Shown here: positions 7,915 through 17,600 of the stretch, in pieces
Layout: each line of letters opens with the position of its first letter
How positions within the stretch are numbered: the first letter of the stretch is position 1
Origin: Roseibacillus sp.
GTDB taxonomy: Bacteria; Verrucomicrobiota; Verrucomicrobiia; Verrucomicrobiales; Akkermansiaceae
Assembly: GCA_029242545.1 (NCBI GenBank)
Contig: JAQWTV010000060.1
Location: forward strand, 1 to 54,696
Reading direction: 5' to 3'
Length of the DNA stretch: 54,696 nt
Translations under genes and position numbers: made by a program
Notes under the pieces: model-generated
Seen by the model: the letters and a program-made list of their open reading frames with translations, nothing else
Database searches by the model: none
What the model was told of the DNA's origin: nothing

Positions 7915-10191
7915 CTATAATGCCGGACCGAGAGCATGAATCGTATTGTGCAGGGCTCCGATCATTTCATCGCCATTTGCGGTCTCGAGATCAAATTCAA
8001 TTTTCATCTGCATGACAGGAGCAAGGTTGGGAATTTCGAGGAAGACTTCCTGCCCTCCCGGGAGGAGCCGAGCAGAACGGACTTCTACCTTGTCGTGTCC
8101 GGTAGCCGATGGTTCCGAGACCTTGTATTCCTTTGAGCCGTATTTGCTGGTCCACTGGTAATTCCATTGTTCGATCTGCCAGCTATCGAGATCCTCGGCG
8201 AGCTCCTTGTCGAGTTGCTGAGTAAAGCCGACACGAATACCATTTTCATGGATATTCAGGCTTCGGGGCATAGTGACCTTGGCCCCTGTAAAGCGAACCC
8301 GCTGGAGGCATCCGTCCTTGGCTCCGCTTGTCTGCCATCCTTTGAGGCCGCTGACATATAGCTGGCCATCATGAGGGTTGAAACGGGCCCGCATTCCACC
8401 CGACTGAAATTTAAAGGGGAACTGGAAGACCCCTGCTTGGTCGACTCCTCCGACGTTTTCCTGCATTACGAGGAAGAGGGTGCACTTTCCGTAGGAGCAA
8501 TGAACCATGTGCCCTTTGAAAGGGCCCCATTTATCCGAGGTATTCCATGTTTGGCCTCCACAGGAATTATCTACTTTATGGGGAATCCAACAGAGAGGGC
8601 CGTCGTAGGAGGTTGGAGCCTCTTTCCGGTGGTGAGCATTCATGAATCCGTAAAAGCCCCCATTTTTGACCAGATCTACTCGGGAGGAAGGGACCCACGT
8701 TCCCTGCTGGTCAGCTACCGTAAGCTCGCCGTTGGGTCCGGCTCCAGAGCCGTTAGGCCAGCGGAATCCCGTCGCGACCACGCTGATATCAGCCCCATCA
8801 GCGGAAACTTTCAGCAGAGTGCCCGCGTGCTCATTATTAGCTCCGTGGCCCTTGACGTAGTAAAAGTTCCCCTCAGGGTCCGTTTCCAGTCCGGTGGCAT
8901 ATTCGTGGACATGTTTCCCGATACGGCATCCGTTGTTGAAGCATTCGTAGAGGTCAGCCTCGCCGTCCCCATTTAAATCGTGAAGTCGGGTGATCTGGTC
9001 CCTGCCGAGGACATGCACCTTGTCCTTTACGACCTTCAGCCCCAGAGGCTGAAAAAGACCAGTGGCCAGACGGCGCCAGCTGATTTTATCGAGCTTTGAG
9101 TCAATGCCTGAAACACGCCATACGTCACCGTCTATTGAGCAGACGGCAATGTCTCCGTTTGAGAAGAAGTCATGTCCACCAAATCGGAAAAGGATCTTAT
9201 CCGGGTTATCAAAAGGAGGAGTGATAGTATCGACAACGTAGGGGCCTTTCTCCCCACTGAGAGCCCCCTTGGTGACGAGCGGTGCGGGGTGACGAGGGGG
9301 GCCTCCTTTTAAGAAGCGGGAGAGGTCCTCAGCCGCTGGAATAGCCGAAGTGGCGGCTACAATCTTCTGGCTCTGATTCGTGGCCGCTGAGGCCAGTATC
9401 ATTTTGATTCGAACCTTGCTCTTTCTCGCTTTGATGCCCAGATGCCACTCCCCATCTTCCTTCGCAAGTGCAAAGGAAGGATCGGGCTTGCCCTGAGGCA
9501 TGACAACTGTTGGAGCTTCGGTGTTGTCCCGGGCCTGGCAAATCTTCAGGACCAAGCTTAAGTCCGAGGGGTTGATCTCCAGCGTCCTGGTGAAGACTTT
9601 GAGGCCCCCGACCTCTTCAATCCATGGCATATCGAGAATATCGACTCCGTTGATGCGGTAGGAAAACACTACCCGCTCCCCGTGGCGGTAGAGTCCACGG
9701 TATTGGGCCCACGACCTCGGAAGTGGACCTGCTTTCTTGCCCTCTCGAAGATCTTCGAAGTTCCCCTCTTCATCGGCCCATGATGGACCGCTCTCAGCGG
9801 TGAAAAGATAAGGAGATCCGACCCAGTGGCCTGCTCCCCCAAGCCCATCCCGGTATGTATTGAACATCACGGTTTTGCTGGGGATCGCGCAGGCCATACG
9901 CATCATTTCGGTATCAAAGAGAACGGTGCCATTTTTTCCGCCCTCTCCGAGTCGCACTGCGATCGCTTTGTAAATGGTGCGATGGGATACCTTGGCGTCT
10001 CCCCGCATATCCACTGTGCCGCTGAAGACCCCTCCAAGCTCCGATTTAGAGAAGCGGGGCTGTGGAGCATCCCACCAGGGCTTCTTTTCTTCCTCGACCT
10101 GATTTTTCTGGGCAGAAAGCGGCCCAGTGCCTGCGAGAAGGAGTGAAATAGTGGCTAGGGAATGGAGGAGGATTGGCCGAGTGTTGCGCAT
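7915..10191 (-). CDS. DUF6797-type secreted propeller protein
   Basis: 758 residues with a clear signal peptide (PILLHSLATISLLLAGTGPLSAQ). The N-terminal third resembles the DUF6797 region of PVC proteins: YKAIAVRLGEGGKNGTVLFD, MMRMACAI, YRGLYRHGERVVFSYRING. The middle is a sorbosone-dehydrogenase-like beta-propeller at about 325-620 with GDIAVCSIDGDVWRVSGID, QPLGLKVVKDKVHVLGRDQI, LHDLNGDGEADLYECFNNG and FRWPNGSGAGPNGELTVAD. The C-terminal ~100 residues have the family ending with EVFLEIPNLAPVMQMKIEF. No CxxCH motif is seen, unlike the related protein at 53099, so this version may act without heme. A periplasmic carbohydrate-oxidation or binding role is inferred. It converges on ltaE with a 20-base gap, and its start overlaps the longest possible reading of the divergent peptidase gene. 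Confidence 0.85.
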   Translation of the reverse strand: MRNTRPILLHSLATISLLLAGTGPLSAQKNQVEEEKKPWWDAPQPRFSKSELGGVFSGTVDMRGDAKVSHRTIYKAIAVRLGEGGKNGTVLFDTEMMRMACAIPSKTVMFNTYRDGLGGAGHWVGSPYLFTAESGPSWADEEGNFEDLREGKKAGPLPRSWAQYRGLYRHGERVVFSYRINGVDILDMPWIEEVGGLKVFTRTLEINPSDLSLVLKICQARDNTEAPTVVMPQGKPDPSFALAKEDGEWHLGIKARKSKVRIKMILASAATNQSQKIVAATSAIPAAEDLSRFLKGGPPRHPAPLVTKGALSGEKGPYVVDTITPPFDNPDKILFRFGGHDFFSNGDIAVCSIDGDVWRVSGIDSKLDKISWRRLATGLFQPLGLKVVKDKVHVLGRDQITRLHDLNGDGEADLYECFNNGCRIGKHVHEYATGLETDPEGNFYYVKGHGANNEHAGTLLKVSADGADISVVATGFRWPNGSGAGPNGELTVADQQGTWVPSSRVDLVKNGGFYGFMNAHHRKEAPTSYDGPLCWIPHKVDNSCGGQTWNTSDKWGPFKGHMVHCSYGKCTLFLVMQENVGGVDQAGVFQFPFKFQSGGMRARFNPHDGQLYVSGLKGWQTSGAKDGCLQRVRFTGAKVTMPRSLNIHENGIRVGFTQQLDKELAEDLDSWQIEQWNYQWTSKYGSKEYKVSEPSATGHDKVEVRSARLLPGGQEVFLEIPNLAPVMQMKIEFDLETANGDEMIGALHNTIHALGPAL

Positions 10192-10299
10192 GAAAACGGA
10201 GAAGTTATTCCTTGTATAAAGGGGGCTGCGCGACCCTGCGAGATGCTTTTTTCCTCCATTCGGGTGGACCTCTCCGCCTCACTGTGCGAAGCGAAAGGC

Positions 10300-11085
10300 A
10301 TGACCCGGGCAGAGCGCATCTACTTGGCCAGCCATCGCTGTCATGATGTTGACTTTCTTTTGAAGCGTTGGCGGATGGTTGCCAGGAAGGCAGGCTTGCA
10401 GGTAGACGACCTTGAAGGAGTGAACCATTCGACCATTCTGGCCCTTTCAAATCATCGGGAGAGCTCTGGTAGAGCTCTTTATCTCAGTGCCGGTATTCAT
10501 GGCGATGAGCCAGCGGCAGTGCAGGGGCTTCTTCAATGGGCTGAAGAGAACATCCCCTTCCTGCAGAATCACCCAGTGATCATCTTTCCATGTCTGAATC
10601 CATGGGGCCTCGTTAATAATATAAGAGAGGATGAAAAGGGCAGGGATTTGAACCGTTGTTTTGACCAGCCCGATATCAGGATGATCGCTGAGATACACCA
10701 TTTAATCGAAGGCTGTAATTTCGGTATCGCAGCCTGCCTTCATGAGGATTTTGATGCCAAGGGAGTCTACGTCTATGAACTTGCCCGGCGGGGGGAAAAA
10801 TTGGGAGCCGCACTTCTCAAGAAGGTGGAAAGGACCATTCCCCGCCACCGAGGGAGAGTCGATGGCAGGGAGTCAAGGAATGGTGTGATGCGGAGAACCC
10901 GCGGACTGGAACAAATCGTGGAGGAGATCGGAGGTGTGCCAGAAGCTGTTCACCTCTTTCTGAATCATGCACGGACAGCTTTGACTTTTGAAACGCCCTC
11001 GGAATATTCACTCTATCGGCGGGTTCAATGCCATATCCGCTTCCTGGATGGGTTGGCGGATATTACGAGGCGGGCTGCCGAATAA
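10300..11085 (+). CDS. M14-type zinc peptidase, AspA/AstE (succinylglutamate desuccinylase/aspartoacylase) family
   Basis: 261 residues with this start. The sequence begins TRAERIYLASHRCHDVDFLL and has YLSAGIHGDEPAA, where His and Glu of HxxE are the first two zinc ligands. It then has VIIFPCLNPWGLVNN, GRDLNRCF (substrate-binding Asn-Arg), and ACLHEDFDAKGVYVYE with the likely third ligand His. TFETPSEYSLYRRVQ fits the C-terminal Glu region. The family removes acyl groups from amino acids or trims peptides; the specific substrate cannot be told. The frame is open back to an ATG at 10162 and has another ATG at 10243. The 10162 start would overlap the divergent DUF6797 gene by 30 bases, so 10300 is preferred, but this is not certain. 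The gene ends 7 bases before the stop of the next convergent gene. Confidence 0.82.
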   Translation: MTRAERIYLASHRCHDVDFLLKRWRMVARKAGLQVDDLEGVNHSTILALSNHRESSGRALYLSAGIHGDEPAAVQGLLQWAEENIPFLQNHPVIIFPCLNPWGLVNNIREDEKGRDLNRCFDQPDIRMIAEIHHLIEGCNFGIAACLHEDFDAKGVYVYELARRGEKLGAALLKKVERTIPRHRGRVDGRESRNGVMRRTRGLEQIVEEIGGVPEAVHLFLNHARTALTFETPSEYSLYRRVQCHIRFLDGLADITRRAAE

Positions 11086-11092
11086 GAATTCT

Positions 11093-12523
11093 CTAGAGGC
11101 TCTCTTCCTCGATTCTCCAGAATCCCCTTGGAGCCCTGTTACTGCCGCGGTGTCGGAACCGCAGGGTTTCCCTTCCGCCCGAGAAAATGGAACCGACAGA
11201 ATCCCAGGTTTCGAGATCAGGAGAGTAGAGAATACGATAGATGTAGGCTCCGGGAGTGGCTCTAGTGGTGAAAGTGATGATTGTATCCTCGGCGGCCCTT
11301 TCGATCCCAAGGAGCTTAAACCGTCCGCCAAGGCCTTTCAAGGAGACCTCAAAAACCGGGGTGGAGGGGTCGTTACTCGTGATTTGGAGATCTGCGATCC
11401 GCACGCCTTGTTCCGTGGGGCGAAAGTTAATATGGAGGGGGAATGTCCCCGCCGGATCAATCTGGACTGGTGGAGTGTTTGAGGTGCTGAATTCGGCGCC
11501 GTGCGGGCCCAGAATTTGAATGCCGCTGATCGTGAGGGTAGCGTCGCCGGTGTTTTCGATCATAAAGACACGAGTAGAGATAGCTTGCAGGTCGGCCTCA
11601 GGAAATTGGGTGTGATTTTCCGGACGAGGGGAATCCTCCCCCGGAAGGATTTCCAGCCCGTTACCTGTCAGAACGATTCTGGGATACTGTGAGACACCAG
11701 TCCCCCGGAGGGTAAAGCTGTAAGTTCTTTCGGTCGGGGAGGGGTCATTGCTGGTGATCAGGATGGTGACTCGATGTGCGCCTTCCCGGTCCGGATTGAA
11801 GCGAATATCGAAACTGGTCTCTCCCCCAGGGGGAACAAAGGTAGCGGGCTCTCTGCTGATTGCGAACTGATCGCTGTTAATCCCGGTGACGCTGAGGCCG
11901 CCAATCCGGAGCGTCTGGTCGCCGTCGTTCTGGAGGGAAAATGTGCGCGTGCGCGGAGTGTCCCCAAGGTTAAGGGTTCCGAAGTCTGTGTTGTTGGTTT
12001 CAAGCGGGGAGAACGCTCCGTCAGGGATCACTACGTCATTTCCCAAGACAATAATATTGGGAGCGGGCAGGATGAGTTCACCTGCGATGTCGAATTGGAA
12101 GTCACCGTCGATTGAAGATGTCGTCACGAGCCGGATGGTCGCACTCCTTAGCCCCCCGGTGGCAGGAGGGATAAACCGGACCGTGATGGAAGCTTCTCCA
12201 TTTCCCGGAATTACAGGCTCGGGGGGGTCGGTGATAGTGAAGTTGCCCGGGTGAGTCCCAGTCCGCTGGAAGAAAAGGATCTGCAGAGGAACCTGGCTAA
12301 GATTCCGGATGAGAAAATTCCGGTCGACTGGTCCAGATCCTGCCAGCACTTGGCCGAAATCGGTATGGTCCCTGCTACTTGGAGTGGTATCTCCGTTGCT
12401 GATAGTCCGCCCGTTCCCCGAAATCTGAATTAGCTGACCAGCTGCGGGAGTGATCATCAGAAGCGCGAGGGCAACTGGAACGAGGCTCTGGTGGAGGGGG
12501 AAGAGCGATCGCAGGATGAACAT
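11093..12523 (-). CDS. Secreted protein with three choice-of-anchor D (HYDIN/ASPM-like) repeats
   Basis: 476 residues. The N-terminus (LVPVALALLMITPAAGQL) is a signal peptide. Three successive ~110-residue immunoglobulin-like repeats follow, each with a DFG-type opening (TDFGQVLAGSGPVDRNFLIR; TDFGTLNLGDTPRTRTFSLQ; TQFPEADLQAISTRVFMIEN), a 'GxxxxFxI' core and a closing 'R.A.I.I.SNDPS'-type strand (VTILITSNDPSPTERTYSF; ADLQITSNDPSTPVFEVSL). This is the choice-of-anchor D pattern. The last ~75 residues (YRILYSPDLETWDSVGS, ending GFWRIEEESL) form the C-terminal beta-domain common in verrucomicrobial extracellular proteins. It is last in the long minus-strand run, 152 bases after the sulfatase. 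A structural or adhesive surface role is inferred; no enzyme motif is seen. Confidence 0.87.
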   Translation of the reverse strand: MFILRSLFPLHQSLVPVALALLMITPAAGQLIQISGNGRTISNGDTTPSSRDHTDFGQVLAGSGPVDRNFLIRNLSQVPLQILFFQRTGTHPGNFTITDPPEPVIPGNGEASITVRFIPPATGGLRSATIRLVTTSSIDGDFQFDIAGELILPAPNIIVLGNDVVIPDGAFSPLETNNTDFGTLNLGDTPRTRTFSLQNDGDQTLRIGGLSVTGINSDQFAISREPATFVPPGGETSFDIRFNPDREGAHRVTILITSNDPSPTERTYSFTLRGTGVSQYPRIVLTGNGLEILPGEDSPRPENHTQFPEADLQAISTRVFMIENTGDATLTISGIQILGPHGAEFSTSNTPPVQIDPAGTFPLHINFRPTEQGVRIADLQITSNDPSTPVFEVSLKGLGGRFKLLGIERAAEDTIITFTTRATPGAYIYRILYSPDLETWDSVGSIFSGGRETLRFRHRGSNRAPRGFWRIEEESL

Positions 12524-12675
12524 GACAGGAGGGGTAGTAGCGAGGGTGCCGCGGAGGAAGCGGGGGTCAAGGAAAACCCGGAAGGCCTAAATTACAGCGT
12601 TTTGATGAGGGGGTCTCAAGATTCTCGGGGCTCCGGCTACGGAAATACTGAATATGTGGGAGAGCACGGATCCCG

Positions 12676-14586
12676 CTATTTACTCCTTCTTCCGACCACG
12701 CCCAGATCCGCCGCGGAACCCCAGGCCTTCCCATTAACTTCGGACAGGACGCGAACCTTCACATAGCGGCCATGGGCAGGTTTTTTGCAGCGCGCGGACT
12801 GGACTTTCCTCGTCTTGGTGAAGCTGGCCTTGACGGCACATTCAGTGAACGAGGTGGGGGAATTGCTTACATAGAACTCGGTCTCAGCAAAGGCCCCGTT
12901 CCATCCTCCATCCTGGCGCGCAAGATAGCGGAACCCCGTGATGTTACATGGGGATCCAAGGTCGATGACCAATTCATGCGGATGCGCGTTCAGTCCATCA
13001 GACCAGCTTGAGTGCCATAGCGTATCCGGACGGCCGTCGATCGCAAAGGTGGCCTTCCGATTATTCGACCGATTTTCGCTGCTGGAGCTCAGGAGTTTCA
13101 TCTCTTCGAAGGGAATGAGACCTTTTTCCTTGATACGGTTCATCTTGCCTGCTCCCGGGGCTTGCTGGGGAAGGGAGGTTCCCCACTTTGCCCGCCGGTC
13201 CCGCTCGTGCCGCTCCCTCGTGGTATAGGTGCCAGGGCGGGCCGGCTCATGGCTTTCCTCTATGACGGTGGTCATTTTGGCAATGATCCCCGGGTGATCC
13301 GCAGCTAGATTGGTCGTTTCACTGATATCGCTATCGAGGTCGTATAGTTCCCACTCTTTTTTATTCCGGATATGGATGCCCTTCCAATTTTGAATGCGCA
13401 CGGCCTGCATATTTCCGAACTCCCAGTAAAAGTGGGGGTGGAGCTTCTGCTTGGCTGAATTCTCTCCGGTTCCCAGCAGGGTTGGCAGGATAGAAATGCC
13501 ATCTGTATCACTCGGAGCTTTTGCTCCCGCCAGGGCCGAAAGGGTAGCAAGAATATCATATTGGGCGAACATCAGGTCGCTGACCTGGCCGGGCTGGATC
13601 CGTCCCGGCCACTGAACGAGAAATGGAATGCGAAGTCCCCCCTCATAGAGGCTGCCCTTGCCGCCGCGGAATTCCACGCCAGTTACGGGGTTTTTGTTAG
13701 GTCCAAAGAACCCCCTGGGGTGTTTCGGGCTGCGAAATCGGTCCTGTCCTCCATTATCTCCAGAGAAGAAGACAATGGTATCATTACTCAAGTTGAGTTC
13801 GGCAAGGAGGTCGAATACCTGCCCGACGTTGTCGTCGACCATGGTCACCATGGCTGCATAATTTTTCACATCTTGTGAAATCTTATCGTCTTTCATCCAA
13901 GCTTCATTCCCATAGTGCTCCCATGCAGGGTCATCGCGGGGAATATCGTACATGCCGTGTGGAGGCGTGATGGGCAGATAGCAGAAGAAGGGTTTTTCCC
14001 TGTTGTCCCGGATGAATTTGAGACCCTCTTCCATGATGGCGTAATGCGAGTAGGTTTTTCCGCTGCGTCCGCCTTCGTTCCCTGCCAGTTTTACCTCCTC
14101 GCTGTTGCGAATGAGGTAGGGTGGATAAAACGAATGAGCATGAACTTGGTCGTAGTAGCCATAGAATATATCGAATCCGTGTTTCTCCGGAACACCAGTA
14201 GAGTCCCGGCCGCCAGCACCCCACTTGCCGAATCCTCCGGTGGAGTAATCCTTTTTCTTCAGCAGGGAAGCAATGGTAACTTCATCGGCGCGGAGGGGAG
14301 TGCCTCCATCATTTGCACGAACTGAGGTGTGACCAGCATGCTTCCCCGTCATGAGGTTGCAGCGTAGTGGCGCACAAACGGGAGCTGCAGCAAAGGCATG
14401 GGTGAAGCGTATTCCATCCTTCGCCATGGCATCGATCCGTGGAGTCTTGATGTAGGGATTTCCCATGTGAGACAGCTCATAATAGGCCAGTTCATCAGAC
14501 ATGATGTAGACGATATTGGGCGGTCGACCGCTGGCGGCAGAGGCAAGAGAGAGGGAAAGGGCCAGAAGGGCGGGGAAGCAGCGCAT
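12676..14586 (-). CDS. Sulfatase with C-terminal F5/8 type C (discoidin) domain
   Basis: 636 residues with a signal peptide (MRCFPALLALSLSLASAASG). The type I sulfatase domain covers about 22-470: PNIVYIMSDE (metal-binding Asp), PVCAPLRCNLMTGKHAG with Cys71 in the C-x-P-x-R motif that is converted to formylglycine, GGFGKWG, and VFFSGDNGGQDRF (metal-binding Asp-Asn). The C-terminal ~130 residues are a discoidin-type domain: ATFAIDGRPDTLWHSSWSDG, HELVIDLGSPCNITGFRYLA, VKVRVLSEVNGKAWGSAADL. It probably cleaves sulfate esters from polysaccharides outside the cytoplasm, with the discoidin domain binding glycan. The next gene upstream encodes a protein with a related discoidin module. Exact substrate class (S1 subfamily) cannot be given from sequence alone. 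Confidence 0.95.
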   Translation of the reverse strand: MRCFPALLALSLSLASAASGRPPNIVYIMSDELAYYELSHMGNPYIKTPRIDAMAKDGIRFTHAFAAAPVCAPLRCNLMTGKHAGHTSVRANDGGTPLRADEVTIASLLKKKDYSTGGFGKWGAGGRDSTGVPEKHGFDIFYGYYDQVHAHSFYPPYLIRNSEEVKLAGNEGGRSGKTYSHYAIMEEGLKFIRDNREKPFFCYLPITPPHGMYDIPRDDPAWEHYGNEAWMKDDKISQDVKNYAAMVTMVDDNVGQVFDLLAELNLSNDTIVFFSGDNGGQDRFRSPKHPRGFFGPNKNPVTGVEFRGGKGSLYEGGLRIPFLVQWPGRIQPGQVSDLMFAQYDILATLSALAGAKAPSDTDGISILPTLLGTGENSAKQKLHPHFYWEFGNMQAVRIQNWKGIHIRNKKEWELYDLDSDISETTNLAADHPGIIAKMTTVIEESHEPARPGTYTTRERHERDRRAKWGTSLPQQAPGAGKMNRIKEKGLIPFEEMKLLSSSSENRSNNRKATFAIDGRPDTLWHSSWSDGLNAHPHELVIDLGSPCNITGFRYLARQDGGWNGAFAETEFYVSNSPTSFTECAVKASFTKTRKVQSARCKKPAHGRYVKVRVLSEVNGKAWGSAADLGVVGRRSK

Positions 14587-14655
14587 ATTCTCTTGTAGAT
14601 CCCCAGCGATGATTTGGAAAGGCCTTCGATGGGGCCGAGGCCTCCTGCCTGGAAA

Positions 14656-17600
14656 TCAGTCCGCGGTGACCCAGGCGCTCAGGGTCGAGTTGTCGTAGAA
14701 AAGCAGGGTGCGGCCGAATGAAAGAAGGCGCTGGCCCGGGGCCTTGATAAAGCGCTCTTCGGTAAAGCGCTCAGTCTGGGTTTCCATCGTTCCCTCGACG
14801 ATCTTGCCACTGGCAGTGTTTATAATGGTAAGCTCCTGCTTGTTGCCGTGATGGACAATTTTCAGGAAATGCCCGTTGGAGATCCGGACAAAGGTTCCAT
14901 TCTGATTACGGCGAGAGCCTGGACTTTCTGGTATTTCGAGGAACTGCTTTTTCTTCAGATCGGCTACTGCAATCTTGTGGCGCCCCATTGTCAGCCGGTC
15001 TCCCTCGATGACGATGTGCCCATGATGACCATGGTTGATGCGAGGGGTGAGTTCAAAGCGGTAGGAAGGATCATCGGAGCGCCGCAGGATAAGTTTGTTC
15101 TGGGAGGTGATCAGGGCGTAAGGCCCGTGCATGGAGAGAAGATGGGCCTGATTCTCGACAAGTTTCGTGGTCTGTTTATCGAGATCATGCCGGAAAACGG
15201 CCTGATCCTTGCCCGGATAGTTGCGAGCATCGAAGAAGACAGCACCGGGTCCGAAATAGTTTCGTGTCACCCTGAGCCGGTTGACGAGTACTCCTGCAGC
15301 AACAGGAGTTCCCCAGTCCTGATGATTTTCCCGGGAATGAAACTCGTAATCGCGGATCATGCCATTGTTATTATTGATATTGGCTGGAAGATAGCGGAAC
15401 CCACTGATTCTGTAGTTCTGCCCAAGGTTGATATGGATAAAATGGGGATGGGGAATAATTTTCCCGATGACGGGCTTTTCGGGATCTTTCCATGGAGAGT
15501 GCCACCATGTTGACGGATCACCATCGATCAGATTGCGAGGTAGGGCCCGTAGGCCGTTGTTCCTTTCATGCTCCGCTTCAATGGCCCATTTGTTCCTTGG
15601 TAGAGGCTTGCCCTCCGCATCGAGAACATGGAGCTCTGCGGCAGACGCCCACCCTTGACCGTTAACCTCGGAAAGGGCTGTCAGTCGAATCCAACTTGCG
15701 GTCCTTTCAGGGAAGCGGACTTCCAGCCATCCATCATCTACGGGCTTGGCAATGTTGGGGGCGGCCGAGGCGCTCATCATGACGGAATCACGCGTGACCG
15801 TGTTTCCCGTAGCAGGATCAAGAACGAGGAGGTGCGGTCCGTGCCACGATGACGCATGGAAGATGTGCAGCCGCTTCCCATCCCAGTGCGGATCTACCAG
15901 ATCTCCCTCGTCCAAGGTGCGTTGCCAGACTATTTTTCCGGTTTCAAGGTCCAACACCACCATTTTTCCCCGGCGATCATGATACATGAGCTTGCGGTCA
16001 AAGAAGAGTGGGTTGCCAAGTGAGGCAGGAACCATGGATTCCCACAGGATGCGCCCGGATTTGGCACTGAAGGCGACAGCGCGGCTGTAGCCACGCCGGG
16101 TTCGTCCGTTTTCCACGAGGAGAAGCTTGTCATCGAAGAATGACAGCTGGGCCTTGTGGGCATCCACAAAACGGCGCCAGTTGATCGATCCACTCGGGCT
16201 GAGGTCGATGGACTCGAGGATCCCCCCGGAGAGAATGTAGGCGGATTCCCTCAGATTTGAAGTGGCAGGGGGGATGGCGATCCGTGCGTTACCGCGGTTG
16301 AGCTGCCATGTTCGTTTGAGAGGAAGCTCTAGGGCGCGCGCGGGGGTGTCAACCTTAGCCAGGGGCTTGCCAAGATCGTGGCGGTGGTCCGGAGCGGGAC
16401 TATCGCTTATCACGAATAACCGGTTCCCCTTAACGGTGAATGCCAGAGGTCTTTCGTTACCCAGCGCCCAGAGCCGCTCTTCCAAAACCTTTCCAGTAGA
16501 TGCGTCCAATCGGACAAGCTGGTTTACGGAGCCTACATACACGGAGTTTTCTATCAGCAAGGACCGTCCCAACGGGCCTTCCGGGATAGGGCGGAACCAG
16601 CGGGCCTTTCCGGTGCCGACGTCCAGCCCTGCCATAACTCCTGCTCCGCGGACTATAAGAATATCTCGGCACACTCCGATAGCCTCAGTGCCGACCACGA
16701 GAGGGTTGTCCCACACCAGAAGGCCAGTCTTTTGGTCGAGGGCAAAAATCCGGCCATCATCTCTCGGCATGCAGATGACATTATTGCCGCTGATAATTGG
16801 GCGGGTGCCCAGGTTTTCTGAGACGAGGCTGGAATTCTTTCTGCGGTAGTTATGAGTCCAGTCGACCTGTCCATCGCGGATATCACAGCGAATGATCATT
16901 CCGGCATTGGTGTTGCAGTAGACAGCTCCGCGGTGAACTGTGACCGAATTTCCGTAAAGGGTATTCTGGGGTGCAGATTTTTGGATGCTTCCGGCCATAT
17001 CCATGGCTTTTCCCGAGCTTGCAAGATCCGCTGACCATCGGGGGTGCCGCTTTTGCAGGTCAAAGTTGATTAGGCTAATAGTACGATTCCGGTCAGTAAC
17101 GTCACCTGGGGTATGCCATTGCAGGTAAAAAAGACTCCCATCCGCCGCTGCCGGATCGCCCATCGGAACGCCTTTGGAAAATGGGGAGCGTCCCCGTTCG
17201 TAAGTGTAGGCCCAGAGTGGCTTTCCTCCGTCGATCATGAATGCGGCAATCCCGTCAGGGAGAGAGTTAAGCCCCCATCTCGTGTAAATTATCCCGTTGC
17301 TTATCAAGGGTTGGAAATAGCCGGGGTGATATCCGGTCCTTCGATGGTGCTCAACAGGATGGCGCTGGAGCTGGGACCAGAGTGGGGAACCAGGGTTCTC
17401 GGCATCGTAGCTTACAAGCAGGTTGCGGCCGCTGGCGATGACCTGCGTCCCAGATACCTGCAGGTCGATCCCAAAGCCGACAGCGGGAGTGTCTGTTGGC
17501 CATGGGGAAACCGGAGGAAGGTTCAGGACGTGTTGACTCAAGGATTCGAGAGTGGGGGCAATGATTTCCGTGGGGGCGACGTGGTCTTTAAGGAGTTCGC